Of a DNA stretch of 64,000 bases, positions 1 through 10,480 are shown one piece after another. Made by a program: the position numbers and the translations under genes. A model generated the notes under the pieces. The model saw nothing but the letters and a program-made list of their open reading frames with translations, did not search any database and was not told where the DNA came from. Numbering within the stretch: the stretch's first letter is position 1; each line of letters opens with the position of its first letter. This DNA comes from Petrolisthes cinctipes (Eukaryota > Arthropoda > Malacostraca > Decapoda > Porcellanidae): the NCBI GenBank assembly GCA_033782935.1, contig JAWQEG010004748.1, positions 1 through 64,000 on the forward strand, in the 5' to 3' direction.

Positions 1-29
1 ACTTATAATAGAGACTGTATTCAATTAGG

Positions 30-179
30 TTAAGGGAGGGGGTCGTATACTTTTCTTTCTGTACATTGGAGTGTCATGATTTCTCCAAACTATTTCAAGC
101 AACAAGGTATCATTATTTTGTATTAATTTGGTTTTGTTTATGTTGGAGGAATGAAGGCACTCTAATAATATTCGTTTAA
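30..179. mobile_element. TTAA fold-back MITE, family A (copy 1)
   Basis: Begins TTAAGGGAGG and ends at TTTAAG. Inside, CATTGGAGTG and TTCTCCAAAC face TTGGAGGAAT and GCACTC, so the two halves are imperfect inverted repeats. Family A has about 20 copies here, intact or partial, of about 150-180 bp. Flanking TTAA suggests piggyBac-type mobilisation; there is no coding capacity. Confidence 0.7.
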
Positions 180-180
180 G

Positions 181-352
181 TTAAAGGGATTGCATACTTT
201 TTTGGTACATTGGAGTGTCTTCATTCCTCCAAACTATTTCAAGCAACAAGACATCATTATTTATGCTCTTCTGGTCCTGTTTCCTGGGAAATGTTGGAGG
301 AATCAAGACTCTCCGATGTACTACAAGTGTATTACCCATCCCCCCTCCTTAA
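181..352. mobile_element. TTAA fold-back MITE, family A (copy 2)
   Basis: Sits one base after copy 1 in the same orientation. It has TTAA at both ends, the CATTGGAGTG start, the ATTCCTCCAAAC / TTGGAGGAATC internal inverted repeat and a CCTCCTTAAG end. The short ORF across it is an artefact. Confidence 0.72.
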
Positions 353-577
353 GTGTGTGACTGAACAAAGTGATACCACACCTATCAATAAAATCCACAC
401 AGACACCATCAGTTATTTAACAGACAAAGACGACAGGACATTATTTTCCTCAAGGTATATTTATCACTGTCTTGTCTCACATACCACTGACTTTTGTAGT
501 AACATGGCTCAATAGATTCATTGATTTACCAAACACCAACTTTTACCAAGCCAAGTTATCACTTTGAAAAATTACAA

Positions 578-580
<3 letters not shown>

Positions 581-636
<56 letters not shown>
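581..636. repeat. (TA)n microsatellite
   Basis: Uninterrupted TA dinucleotides immediately left of the palindrome at 661-831. Confidence 0.98.
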
Positions 637-640
<4 letters not shown>

Positions 641-660
641 GTAGGTTCCATGACACATAG

Positions 661-828
661 GTGGAAATGGGTGGAGTAAGAAAATCCTGGGTACATTCCT
701 GGAGTCTTTATTAACGTTTCGCTTATAGCTTCATCAGAACAAGACTGTTCTGTTCTGATGAAGCTATAAGCGAAACGTTAATAAAGACTCCAGGAGTGTA
801 CCCAGGATTTTCTTACTCCACCCATTTC

Positions 829-831
<3 letters not shown>
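661..831. mobile_element. Near-perfect palindrome with a hammerhead-like motif in each arm
   Basis: Two arms of about 80 bp with about one mismatch (ACATTCC versus ACACTCC), meeting at about 742-752. Each arm, read outward, contains CTGATGA, a short GCT/AGC stem, then GAAAC: the conserved blocks of a hammerhead ribozyme core with an extra A after CTGATGA. Similar blocks are reported from Penelope-like retroelements. The palindrome is seen directly; ribozyme or retroelement identity is inference, and I cannot place a convincing stem III. Confidence 0.55.

Positions 832-902
<71 letters not shown>
832..902. repeat. (TA)n microsatellite
   Basis: TA dinucleotides starting exactly where the right palindrome arm ends, so the palindrome has TA arrays on both sides. 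Confidence 0.98.
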
Positions 903-906
<4 letters not shown>

Positions 907-1319
907 TGTATCACAGCTGTTATTAATAAAAAAATGTTTTCTTTATTTGACAACAATGGTCTATCAAACGTTATCCAATAGTTCTCAGCTTTACTTGTAA
1001 TTAGAGTTACCATACCTTACCTTTGTTGTATCATTATACCACCTCATTCATTGGCTATAATGTTTTACACGACAAACTAATTCAACCTCTACTCTATTGT
1101 ATAATCATTGTACTCACTCGTTGCAGACTGTCGGCCTCAACACAGGAGATAGGTTTTGTAGAGAGTGTAGAAGGACAACATTTGGACCTTAATCTTTATC
1201 CCATCGGCTCATTACTATACATACTTCCTTGGCATGTAAGTCCAACACTATACTTGTAACTTGTAACTTGTAATGTACACCTGAAAAATAAATACAAATA
1301 TAGTTACGTTAAATATCGG

Positions 1320-1600
1320 GTAAATTTGGTTAAGGGAATGTGATAAGTTATGTGAATGTGATGTTATGTGAATGTGATAACTTATGTGCATGTTATAACT
1401 TATTGAATGTTATACGTATGAGAATTTTATAACTTAGGGAAATATGATAACTTATGAGGTGATAACTTATTGGGCAGTATGAACTTAGCTTATGTTACCG
1501 TGATAAACTATGTAACTGTGATAACTCTTGTGAATGAAATAACTGATGAAAATGAGATGATGATAACTTGTAATAACTTATGGTGGTGATGTGCAAGAAT
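1320..1600. repeat. Degenerate GTGATAACTTATGT minisatellite
   Basis: About a dozen imperfect units of GTGATAACTTATGTGAAT, with insertions. No gene seen here. Confidence 0.7.
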
Positions 1601-1669
1601 AATATAGTTTTTTATTTGTTTGTAGCCTATTTTTTTGTTCTATTTTGTTACAGTCATGTGCCACGGCAG

Positions 1670-1995
1670 CTTTGTATCCCTTGTATCATGTTGTGGAAGG
1701 TGATAAAGTGGTGGAGGAATGGGTACCAACACGTGGATGGTGAAGAATATAGTACCTTACACTATACTACCACTACCTTACCATAATACCACACCACACT
1801 ATACACGTTATCTATCCAGTGTGGAAGGTGATATGGTGATAGAGGAATGGGTACCAACACGTGGATGGTGAAGAATAAAGTACCTACCATCACCATTCTA
1901 CCATGTTATGATTTACACTATACTAACACCATACCATAATACCACACTACATTACACTATACACGTTATCTATCCAGTGTGTATCATGTTGTGGA
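1670..1995. repeat. Degenerate tandem duplication
   Basis: GAGGAATGGGTACCAACACG, followed by a matching TGGATGGTGAAGAATA run, occurs twice (about 1714 and 1841). GTATCATGTTGTGGAAGGTG occurs near 1684 and 1981, and CCATAATACCACAC also recurs. No coding signal. Confidence 0.65.
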
Positions 1996-2159
1996 AGGTG
2001 ATGAAAATGTGATAACCTAACCTAACCTAACATACTATACCACTCGTTATGACCTATACTATACCACCTCATACCATACTAACACACTATACCACACGCA
2101 CGTTATGACATACACTATACCATCACCATTACCATCACACTGACAATACCACACGTTAT

Positions 2160-2421
2160 TACTTACTATATAACGCACACAATGACACACACACCACTCA
2201 TCGCAATGACACACATACACACACCACTCAACACACACACACACACACACACCGCAATGACACACACACACACACACCACTCAACACAATGACACACACA
2301 CACACACACCACTAAACACAATGACACACACACACATACACACACCACTCAACACAATGACACACACACACAAACACACACACCACTCAACACAATGACA
2401 CACACACACACCACTCAACAC

Positions 2422-2462
<41 letters not shown>

Positions 2463-2471
2463 ACTCAACAC

Positions 2472-2503
<32 letters not shown>

Positions 2504-2525
2504 CAATCAACACAATAACACACAC
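2160..2525. repeat. CA-rich minisatellite
   Basis: Units of (CA)n followed by CCACTCAACACAATGA, about eleven times, with the CA run length varying. The Cys/Val and His/Thr ORFs across it are repeat translations. Confidence 0.93.
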
Positions 2526-2695
2526 TGGGGTGTGTACCCAGTTCTGTAACACCGGACATTATTTCCTTCCTTATCATTATACACTTCACTTCCCAGGAAC
2601 ACAATATAGAATTTTATTAAGGGGAGATTATCTTGTTGGTAAAATTGGAAGGCTACTGAATCCTCCAAACTATGTCAGGAAACAGCTAGACGACC

Positions 2696-2850
2696 TTAAG
2701 GGACCCTGTGATGTAGTCAGAAATTTAGAGATTAATGAGTCCTTCAAATATTGCCACGAAACACCACCAATATGGAAGGAGCTTGTTTCGTGGCATGGTC
2801 AGGAGGAATCAGAAGCCTCTAATTTTCATACACGATCACAGGGTCCTTAA
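2696..2850. mobile_element. TTAA MITE family B (copy 1)
   Basis: Terminal inverted repeat TTAAGGGACCCTGTGAT / GATCACAGGGTCCTTAA. Internally ATTGCCACGAAACA faces TTGTTTCGTGGCAT, giving a stem in a 155-bp element. Eight copies occur in this window. Confidence 0.8.
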
Positions 2851-3006
2851 GGGGAGCATTGTTTTAGGTGAATTGGAGCTCTGTGAATCCTCCAAACTAT
2901 CCTACGAAACAGAGCTCCTATTAGAAACACTGGGGTCATCTGTTTCGAGGGGTATTTTGGAGGATTCACAGAGCTCCAATTCACCCAAAAGAGACACTCC
3001 CCTTAA
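2847..3006. mobile_element. TTAA MITE family C (copy 2), near-perfect hairpin
   Basis: TTAAGGGGAG start and CTCCCCTTAA end. GTGAATTGGAGCTCTGTGAA near the left end is matched by its complement near the right end, so most of the 160 bp can fold back. It shares one TTAA with the B element on its left. Confidence 0.8.
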
Positions 3007-3099
3007 TATTAATTCGAATGTAATAGGGGATCTGTTTCGTGGCATACTTTGGAGGAATCAGAGACTTTCCAATTTACCAACAAAAGTATATTTATTCCC

Positions 3100-3421
3100 T
3101 TAAGGGGGTGCGGGAGTAGGAGGACAGGCTTGGGGGGGTTTAGGGGGGTGCGGGAGTAGGGGGACTGGCTTGGTGGGGGTTTAGGGGGGTGCTGGAATAG
3201 GGGGACAGGCTTGATGGGGGGGGGTTAGGGGGGTGTGCGGGAATAGGGGACAGGCTTTCTACCCACCCCAAGCCTGTCCCCCTATTCCCGCACCCCCCCA
3301 GTCCCCCCCCCAGCCTGTCCCCTACTCCCGCACCCCCCTAAACCCCCCCAAGCCGGTCCCCCTATTCCCGCACCCCCCAGTCCCCCCCCCAAGCCTGTCC
3401 CCTACTACCGCACCCCCTTAA
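3100..3421. mobile_element. TTAA G/C-rich palindromic element, family D (copy 1)
   Basis: Arms built of TTAAGGGGGTGCGGGA, TAGGGGGACAGGCTTGG and their complements, several units per arm, bounded by TTAA. It abuts the end of the nested family C copy. The strand-asymmetric G-runs could form G-quadruplexes. The proline-rich ORF is an artefact. Confidence 0.75.
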
Positions 3422-3485
3422 CGAAAATAATGGAATAGTTTGGAGGAATCAGATTAATTTACCAACACTGTATTATTATTATTAT
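3422..3485. mobile_element. Right half of a family A element
   Basis: AATAATGGAATAGTTTGGAGGAATCA...TACCAACAC matches the right part of family A. Its left half is missing; the D element lies in its place. Confidence 0.55.
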
Positions 3486-3536
3486 TCCCTCAACCTCACA
3501 CAGTCATAGAAATTCTTGGTTTTATTAATTATCTAC

Positions 3537-4132
3537 AAATTCTCTTTCTTGTTGGTGAATTTAGAAGGTCTCTGTTGTTTCCTTAAAAAAAAATGCCACG
3601 GAACACGAGATCCCCTATTGGTAACACTGAGGTGATTTGTTGTTGTTGTTATTGTTGATGTTTTCCTGAGGTGAATTGTTGTTGTTGTTGTTGTTTTCCT
3701 GAGGTGATTTGTTGTTGTTGTTGTTGTTGTTGTTGATGTTTTCCTGAGGTGATTTGTTGTTGTTAATGTTTTCCTGAGGTGATTTGTTGTTGTTGTTGTT
3801 ATTGTTGATGTTTTCCTGAGGTGATCTGTTGTTGTTGTTGTTGTTGTTGATGTTTTCCTGAGGTGATTTGTTGTTGTTGTTGTTGATGTTTTCCTGAGGT
3901 GATTTGTTGTTGTTATTGTAGTTGATGTTGTTGATGTTTTCATGAGGTGATTTGTTGTTGTTGATGTTTTCCTGAGGTGATTTGTTGTTGTTGTTGTTGT
4001 TATTGATGTTTTCCTGAGGTGATTTGTTGTTGTTGTTGATGTTTTCCTGAGGTGATTTGTTTTGTTTCCTGGTATAGTTTGGAGGAATCATCAGTAGCCT
4101 TCCAATTTACCAACAAGAGAATTTCCCGTTAA
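3537..4132. mobile_element. TTAA MITE family C (copy 3) with internal minisatellite expansion
   Basis: The ends are family C (CTTGTTGGTGAATTTAGAAGG on the left; TTTGGAGGAATCA and CCAATTTACCAACAAGAG on the right, then TTAA). The centre, about 3630-4070, is about 11-12 units of (GTT)n plus GATGTTTTCCTGAGGTGATTT. That unit resembles the normal element centre, so the array grew from within. The poly-Asn and poly-Thr ORFs are artefacts. Confidence 0.7.
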
Positions 4133-4288
4133 TTTACACAACTATATACATACAGAGTCGCTTATCTATTACTAATAAAAACTGCAATGTCCGCCAAACG
4201 TTTATATATTTCCTTTCTGTGTCATTTTATCTCGTCATAAAATTACATAGAAAGGAAGCATATGAATTTCCGCCATGATAAGATATAT

Positions 4289-4560
4289 ATGGGTCGATTC
4301 CACAGTGGTATTTGTTTGTAAGCTTCCTAACCAACCAACCAACCACACTTGTAAGGCTTCATTATTTTCCAAAAGCTAAGTAATGTAATCCACATTCACA
4401 AAATCTATCCAACAGTTAGATAATGATGATCACTGCATAGTTTACTCACCAAATTCATTAAATAATTCACCCATAAGTCATTTACAGTACACGGCTAAGA
4501 CTCTTTCGTTTGCGAGCATACAAACCACTAGGCCTACCAACCACTGTGGAATCGACCCAT
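4289..4560. mobile_element. MITE with 21-bp terminal inverted repeats (family J)
   Basis: ATGGGTCGATTCCACAGTGG at the left end is matched by its complement ending at 4560. TA-rich flanks suggest a TA or TATA target duplication. No ORF; superfamily undecided, Tc1/mariner-like is possible. Confidence 0.72.
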
Positions 4561-4667
4561 TATAAACAAAACAAAAAACGCGGTAAACGTACACGACTTT
4601 CCCGCCAATTTTGTACTCCTTTCCCGCCAATTTTGTCCTACACGTGTTGGTCTTACTAAGGGATCAT

Positions 4668-4748
4668 TGTTATAAGATGTAGATAATAGATAATACGTAT
4701 TTACTGATCGGGATTGTTCAGTTAGAATATTATCTCATCTTATAACAA
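4668..4748. repeat. Small inverted repeat
   Basis: GTTATAAGATG...AGATAAT is complemented by ATTATCTCATCTTATAAC about 50 bp later; a short fold-back remnant. Confidence 0.5.
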
Positions 4749-4794
4749 AAAATACACTGCTGGAGAGACGGTCAGCAATTCTTATTTTACACAC

Positions 4795-5081
4795 AGTCTT
4801 ATCATAGGAACGCATTTTTTTATTGTCATGGATAACACACACACACACACACACACAGAGTCTTATCAATTAACACAATTTTATTTTTATGGATTGCACA
4901 CACACACACACACACACACAGTCTTATCAAGGAACGCATTTTTTTATTTTCATGGATAACACACACACACACACACACCTTCCATGCTTTCACTCTTCAC
5001 ACACACACACATGCACCTTTTATCCCTTCTCTCTTCCTTACACATAAACACACACACATTTCATCCTATCTCTCTTCCTTC

Positions 5082-5121
<40 letters not shown>

Positions 5122-5330
5122 GGAGAAAAATAAAAGCAGGTATATCTATCTATTTGTGGCATTATTTTCCTACAGTAACACACACACACACACACACACA
5201 AGGGAAAAAAAATAAAGGCAGGTAAAGACAGGTATATCTAATTGTGGTATTATTTTCCTACAGTAACACACACACACACACACGCACATCAAGAGAAAAA
5301 AATTAATGCAGATAATTTATACAACTGAAA
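4795..5330. repeat. CA microsatellites with repeated spacers
   Basis: Two spacer types alternate with (CA)n: GAACGCATTTTTTTATT...CATGGATAA (three copies) and AATAAA(G)GCAGGTATATCT...TTTTCCTACAGTAA (three copies, a fourth near 5735-5840). The array grew as spacer plus CA unit together. Confidence 0.8.
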
Positions 5331-5449
5331 ACAGTGACATTAATTTTTTCCAACCATAATTCCCTCACGTGTACACTTTAATTAATCATTGTTGTATTGA
5401 TGGTATATATGGAGCAACTGATTATTTAGTATCCTCCAATCTATCCCAA

Positions 5450-5712
5450 TCAAGCAACCAACCAATTAACTAACCAACCAACCAACCAATCACCCAACCA
5501 ACCAATCAACCAACCAACCAATCAACCAACCAACCAATCACCCAACCAATCAACCAACCAATCAACCAACCAACCAATCAACCAACCAACCAACCAATCA
5601 ACCAACCAACCAACCAATCAACCAACCAATCAATCAACCAACCAACCAACCAACCAATCAACCAACCAACCAATCAACCAACCAACCAACCAATCAACCA
5701 ACCAACCAAGCT
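5450..5712. repeat. (AACC/AATC)n tetranucleotide array
   Basis: About 260 bp of CAACCAAC and CAATCAAC tetramers in mixed order. Confidence 0.95.
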
Positions 5713-6016
5713 GCTCTCCATGTTAAAGAAAAAAAATAATAAATACAGATATATATTCTTACCGGTAACTTAATAGTGGCACAATTTTCCTACACACACA
5801 CACACACACACAAGGGAAAAAAAATAAAGGGAGGTATATCTTATGGTTTCGACACATCTACATATCACGGCCTTTCCTGACACACACCCACCTTCTCCAT
5901 AATCTTTTTTTTTTATCATTATAGTGTAAACGGAAAAAATTATGGTTTCGACACGTATAATATCACACTCTAGCGAATGTCTTTTTTATTCTAACACCAA
6001 ACCACCTATACATGTT

Positions 6017-6257
6017 GTACATCCACAATCAAATAACCACCGACACTTTCCTTCCATCGTAGTAAATATCTTGGTAATGAAGAACAACGTACACGTGTAT
6101 GATATTGCAGCATCTCATAATAATAATAATAATAATAATAATTGAGGGGGTTGAGTTGACGTAAGGTGTTGTTGTTGTATGGTTATATTTTGATATGATA
6201 CTGATTTATTGGCACGATGAAAGGAAAGTGTCGGTGGTTATTTGATTGTGGCTGTAC
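6017..6257. mobile_element. MITE family E (copy 1), both ends present
   Basis: Terminal inverted repeats of about 38 bp beginning GTACAGCCACAATCAAATAA (first base block slightly altered on the left). The interior carries an (AAT)n run and TTGAGTTGACGTAAG. Partial copies lie at 29924 and 54384. Confidence 0.82.
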
Positions 6258-6604
6258 CTGCTCCCTATGTTTTGTTTTCATCATTATAGTGTGTGTAAAA
6301 GGATAATAAAACTTAATTACTCTTTCTTTCCCTCTATGCTATACCTAATATATCCCTAAGCGTATACATATAACATTAATAATCTAATCTCCCCTGTGAT
6401 AATGAAAGGAAATAACTTGAGATAAAATGACTATGACTCGATAGTTTGACCTGCTTATTCCAGAGTTGTTTCATTATATAACTAACTATAACTGCGTCTC
6501 ATATATTGTAACAGATGATTATGAATGCAACACGAGCCTATCTCCTTTTCTGTATATATGTTGTTGTTGTTGTTGTTGTAAATGTTGTTTTGTGGTAATA
6601 AAGT

Positions 6605-7290
6605 GCTGTATGTGTTATGAATCTGGGAGAGTGTGTTGTTGGGTGTGACGTGGTGTGGTTGTGAGTGAGTGTGTTGTTGTTATTGAAGGTGTGTGTGTGT
6701 AGATGTGTTGGGTGTGGATGAGTGTGGTGTGGTGTGGTTGTGAGTGTGTAAAAGATGTGTGTGTGTGTAGATGTGTTGGATGTGGATGAGTGTGGGGTGG
6801 TGTGGTTGTGTAAAAGGTGTGTGTATGTAGATGTGTTGAGTGTAAAAGGTGTGTGTGTGTGTGTAGATGTGTTGGGTGTGGATGAGTGTGGTGTAGAGTG
6901 GTTGTGAGTGAGTGTGTAAAAGGTGTGTGTGTGTAGATGTGTTGGGTGTGGATGAGTGTGGTGTAGAGTGGTTGTGAGTGAGTGTGTAAAAGGTGTGTGT
7001 GTGTAGATGTGTTGGGTGTGAATGAGTGTGGGGTGGTGTGGTTGTGTAAAAGGTGTGTGTGTGTAGATGTGTCGGGTGTGGATGAGTGTGGGATAAAAAT
7101 TAAAGAGTGTGGTGGAGTGGTGTGGATGGTGAGTGTGAATGAGTGTGTGTGATGTAACAAATTTATGAGTATATATGGTAAGCGTGTGAGTAATCGTGCT
7201 TTGGGTGTGAGTGAGTGAGTGAGTGTGTGTGTGTTGTAATGGGTGCAAGTTGAGTCAGGTAATATAAGTAGTGAGTGAGTGAGAGTGAGT
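6605..7290. repeat. GT-rich minisatellite, ~55-75-bp unit
   Basis: About nine units: GTGTAAAAGGTGTGTGTGTG, then AGATGTGTTGGGTGTGGATG, then AGTGTGGTGTAGAGTGG and variants. The His/Thr ORFs on the minus strand are artefacts. Confidence 0.9.
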
Positions 7291-7334
7291 GAGTGAGTTA
7301 GCGGATGTGGAATGGAGTGTGATAAGTAGAATCC

Positions 7335-7795
7335 ACGTCACATTATAACACAACTACCACATCATCACAACCACCGCCACACATCATCACAACCACATCA
7401 CATCATCACACAACCGCCACATCATCACACAACCACCACATCATCACACAACCACCACACACCATCACACAACCACATCACATCATCACACAACCACCAC
7501 ACATCATCACACAACCATCACAACCACCACACATCATCACACAACCACACACCATCACACAACCACCACACACCATCATACAACCGCTACACATCCCACA
7601 ACCACCACACATCATCACACAACCGCCACACATCATAACACAACCACCACACATCATCACACAACCACCACACATCATCATACAACCACATCACATCATC
7701 ACAACCATCACACACCATCACAACCACCACACATCATCACACAACCACCACACATCATCACACAACTACCACATCATCACACAACCACGACAATA
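7335..7795. repeat. CA-rich ~20-bp minisatellite
   Basis: More than 20 units of ACATCATCACACAACCACC. Followed by (ATA)n at 7797-7818. Confidence 0.92.
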
Positions 7796-7951
7796 TAATA
7801 ATAATAATAATAATAATATGATGCTTCAGCCTTAATAAAGTTACGAAATAAAAATCAAGAAGGCACACAATTTTTTTTCAATAATAAGAACAATAGGGAA
7901 AGAATATTATTATCCTCATGTATCCTTAGTAAGCTGCATTGCCTGGAAGAC

Positions 7952-8042
7952 TTAATTGAGGGGGTAATATTCCCTTTTGTTACATTGGAGTGCCTTGATT
8001 CCTCCAAAGTAAATATGTCAGGAAACAGGAGGACCCAGTTAA
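7952..8042. mobile_element. Left part of a family A element
   Basis: TTAATTGAGGGGGTAATA, TTACATTGGAGTGCC and ATTCCTCCAAAGTA, then GTCAGGAAACAGGA. It stops at a TTAA where a D-type arm begins. Confidence 0.65.
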
Positions 8043-8093
8043 CCCCCATAAACCCCCCCCCAAGCCTGTCCCCCTATTCCTGCACCCCCTTAA
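8039..8093. mobile_element. Solo arm of family D
   Basis: 55 bp bounded by TTAA: CCCCCAAGCCTGTCCCCC, TATTCCTGCACCCCCTTAA. It replaces the right half of the adjoining A element. Confidence 0.65.
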
Positions 8094-8145
8094 AAAATAG
8101 GATTAGCTTACGTCAAATCTATTCTTTATCTATTACTTTCCCTTC

Positions 8146-8222
8146 AGACAGACAGACGGACAGACACAGACAGACAGACAGACAGACACACAGACAGACA
8201 GAGACAGACAGACAGACAGAAA
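8146..8222. repeat. (CAGA)n microsatellite
   Basis: CAGACAGACAGA with occasional CACA and CGGA. Confidence 0.93.
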
Positions 8223-8523
8223 GTAGGAAAAATATTTATAACTAATGCTTGCTTACTTGACCCATCCACAAGTGTGTGTGTGTGTGTGTGTTCTTTTTAC
8301 CTGTTTGTTCTTAGCTATTTATATCTTTACAGGATTGAGTGCAGCTCGTAATGTCCCGTATTTTAAAACCCAATTATCATATTTTTCTTTATAAAGTTAT
8401 GTACGTATGTATGTTTTTGACACACACTATATATACTTCTTCTGGTAATTTGTTCCATTCGATATTTCTGTACATCTTTATCTCCTAGCTCTTCTTTTAA
8501 TTAATTTCTTACTGTGTCCTCTC

Positions 8524-8525
<2 letters not shown>

Positions 8526-8562
<37 letters not shown>

Positions 8563-8723
8563 GTGTGTGTGTGTAGGTGTGTGTGTAGGTGTGTGTGTGT
8601 AGGTATGTGTGTGTGTGTGTGTGTGTGTGTGTAGGTATGTGTGTGTGTGTGTGTAGGTGTGTGTGTGTGTGTGTGTGTAAGTGTGTGTGTGTGTAGGTAT
8701 GTGTGTGTGTGTGTGTGTGTGTG

Positions 8724-8820
<97 letters not shown>
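8526..8820. repeat. (TG)n array with AGG interruptions
   Basis: About 295 bp of TG, interrupted about ten times by TAGGTGTG or TAGGTATG. Confidence 0.97.
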
Positions 8821-8821
<1 letters not shown>

Positions 8822-8890
8822 ATTGATAATTTACTCTGGTTATCAATATTTTATTACATTGTTCACAGAGTGCCCGATACTCACTTTCCT

Positions 8891-9071
8891 TTAAGGGGGT
8901 GCGGAGGTAGGGGACAGGCTTGGGGGGGTTGGGGGGGGGGGTGCGGGAATAGGGGGACAGGCTTGGGGTGAGTAGAAAGCCTGTCCCCTATTCCTGCACC
9001 CCCCTAACCCCCCCCCCCTACTCCCACACCCACCCCCCTCCCAAGCCTGTCCCCCTATTCCCGCACCCCCT

Positions 9072-9074
<3 letters not shown>
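8891..9074. mobile_element. TTAA palindromic element, family D (copy 3)
   Basis: TTAAGGGGGTGCGG and GGGGACAGGCTTGGGGGG on the left; the complement on the right ends CCGCACCCCCTTAG, so the last TTAA is mutated. A poly-GA run follows directly. Confidence 0.75.

Positions 9075-9122
<48 letters not shown>
9073..9122. repeat. (GA)n microsatellite
   Basis: About 25 GA units between the D element and the next C element. Confidence 0.97.
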
Positions 9123-9125
<3 letters not shown>

Positions 9126-9288
9126 TTAAGGGGAGAATTTTTTAGAGTAAACAGGTGGGCTATTGATTCCTTCAAACTGTGCCACGAAACAGATCCCCCA
9201 TTAATGTAATTTTAGGGTCATTTGTTTCCTGGCATAATATGGAGGAATCACAGACTTCCAATTCACCAGCAAGAAAATCTCCCCTTAA
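9126..9288. mobile_element. TTAA MITE family C (copy 4)
   Basis: TTAAGGGGAGAATTTT start and AAAATCTCCCCTTAA end, with ACTGTGCCACGAAACAGATC inside facing TTTGTTTCCTGGCATAAT. A clean 163-bp copy. Confidence 0.8.
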
Positions 9289-9291
9289 TTA

Positions 9292-9402
9292 ACTGATGAA
9301 GCCAAAGCAACGAAGAGCTCTCCTACTCCATGCAAAGCTTTACCGGGAAGTAAGAGGGAAAAGTCTGTAAGCACGGATCGAGGTTAAAAGTATATATATA
9401 AT

Positions 9403-9438
<36 letters not shown>

Positions 9439-9500
9439 ATGGAGAGGCTTCGTCAGACCCCGTGCACCAGGTGAAAGTTGTTTAGTGAGGCTGGTTATAC
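9292..9500. repeat. Repeat with inverted CTGAYGAAGCC motifs and a poly-A run
   Basis: CTGATGAAGCC near 9292, and its inverted counterpart GGCTTCGTCAG near 9447, flank a poly-A run of about 28 (9409-9436). The second half resembles the repeat at the right edge of the window. Likely retroelement debris; identity uncertain. Confidence 0.4.
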
Positions 9501-9544
9501 CTACTCGAGTCGGGTCAGCCAACACTGGGAAAAAGAGAGAGAGA

Positions 9545-9584
<40 letters not shown>

Positions 9585-9699
9585 GGAAGTCCCCCTGTAC
9601 ATACATACATACATACGACCACTGACGTCACAAGTGGGAATTTACCTGTGGTGTTGCCTCGTCTTGAATTGGCAGAAGGTAAGACAGTGACCGGATTTG

Positions 9700-9866
9700 T
9701 TATGGGGGTATGTAATTCACTTTTGTTACATTGGAGTGCCTTGATTCCTCCAAAGTATGCCAGGAAAAACAGGACCAGATGAACAAAAATAATGGTGTTC
9801 TGTTGCTTGGAATAGTTTGGAGGAATCATTTGCTCCAGATATACCAACACTGTACTTCCACTTTAA
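9700..9866. mobile_element. TTAA MITE family A
   Basis: TGTTACATTGGAGTGCC, ATTCCTCCAAAGTATGCC, GGTGTTCTGTTGCTTGGAAT, TTTGGAGGAATCATTTGC, ending CTTTAA. The left TTAA has become TTAT. Confidence 0.75.
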
Positions 9867-9920
9867 TTAAGCTGATAACAAGTGGGATATATTGCCTGAG
9901 GTGTGATGTGGGTTGTGCTT

Positions 9921-10480
9921 TTATGGTTTTGACGCCCCTTCGGACCCAGCCATCACCCTTTCAATTTTTCATATATCTCTCTCTCCTTTCCTTCTGATTC
10001 ATTCGTGCTTGTTTGCTGTCCCACCTTTCTATCACCTCCTCCCTGTCCCTCTTTTCCTTCTATTTCCTGTGCTTGCTGTCCTACCTCTTTATCACCTCCT
10101 CCCTGTCCCTCCTTTCCTTCTATTTCCTCTGTGCTTGCTGTCCTACCTCTCTATCACCTTTTCCCTCCTTTCTTTCAATTTCCTTTGTGCTTGTTTGCTG
10201 ATCCACCTCTTTCTACCCTATCACCTTTTCCCTGTCCCACCTCTCTATCACCTTTTCCTTGTCCCTCCTTTCCTTTGTGCTTGTTTGCTGATCCACCTCT
10301 CTCTACCCTATCATCTTTTCCCTGTCCCACCTCTCTATCACCTTTCCCTGTCCCTCCTTTCCTTCTATTTCCTTTGTGCTTGTTTGCTGATCCACCTCTC
10401 TCTCTCTACCCTATCACCTTTTCCCTGTCCCTCCTTTCCTTCTCTTTCCTCTCTACCCTATCATCTTCTCCCTCATCCTT
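9921..10480. repeat. Pyrimidine-rich minisatellite (family M), expanded copy
   Basis: A unique head GACGCCCCTTCGGACCC is followed by seven or eight units of CCACCTCTCTATCACCTTTT, CCCTGTCCCTCCTTTCC and TTCTATTTCCTTTGTGCTTG. Related short copies lie near 11095, 14800, 26145 and, inverted, 44640. The overlapping Pro/Leu/Ser ORFs are artefacts. Confidence 0.8.

Larger units (their letters stand above)
2617..3103. mobile_element. TTAA MITE family C, interrupted by two further MITEs
   Basis: Left half 2617-2699 starts TTAAGGGGAGATT and runs through ATCCTCCAAAC. Right half 3003-3103 runs through GTTTCGTGGCATACTTTGG and ends CCCTTAA. Between them sit a B element (2696-2850) and a complete C element (2847-3006), each bounded by TTAA. 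The two halves together give a normal-sized family C copy, so this is a nested insertion. Confidence 0.75.

Noticed and set aside
3533..4091. 136- and 158-residue Thr- and Asn-rich ORFs on the minus strand
   Set aside because: Pure translation of the (GTT)n minisatellite; open in more than one frame with no start context or splice signals.
6538..7248. 236-residue His/Thr ORF on the minus strand
   Set aside because: Translation of the GT-rich minisatellite; composition and repeat unit match the DNA repeat exactly.
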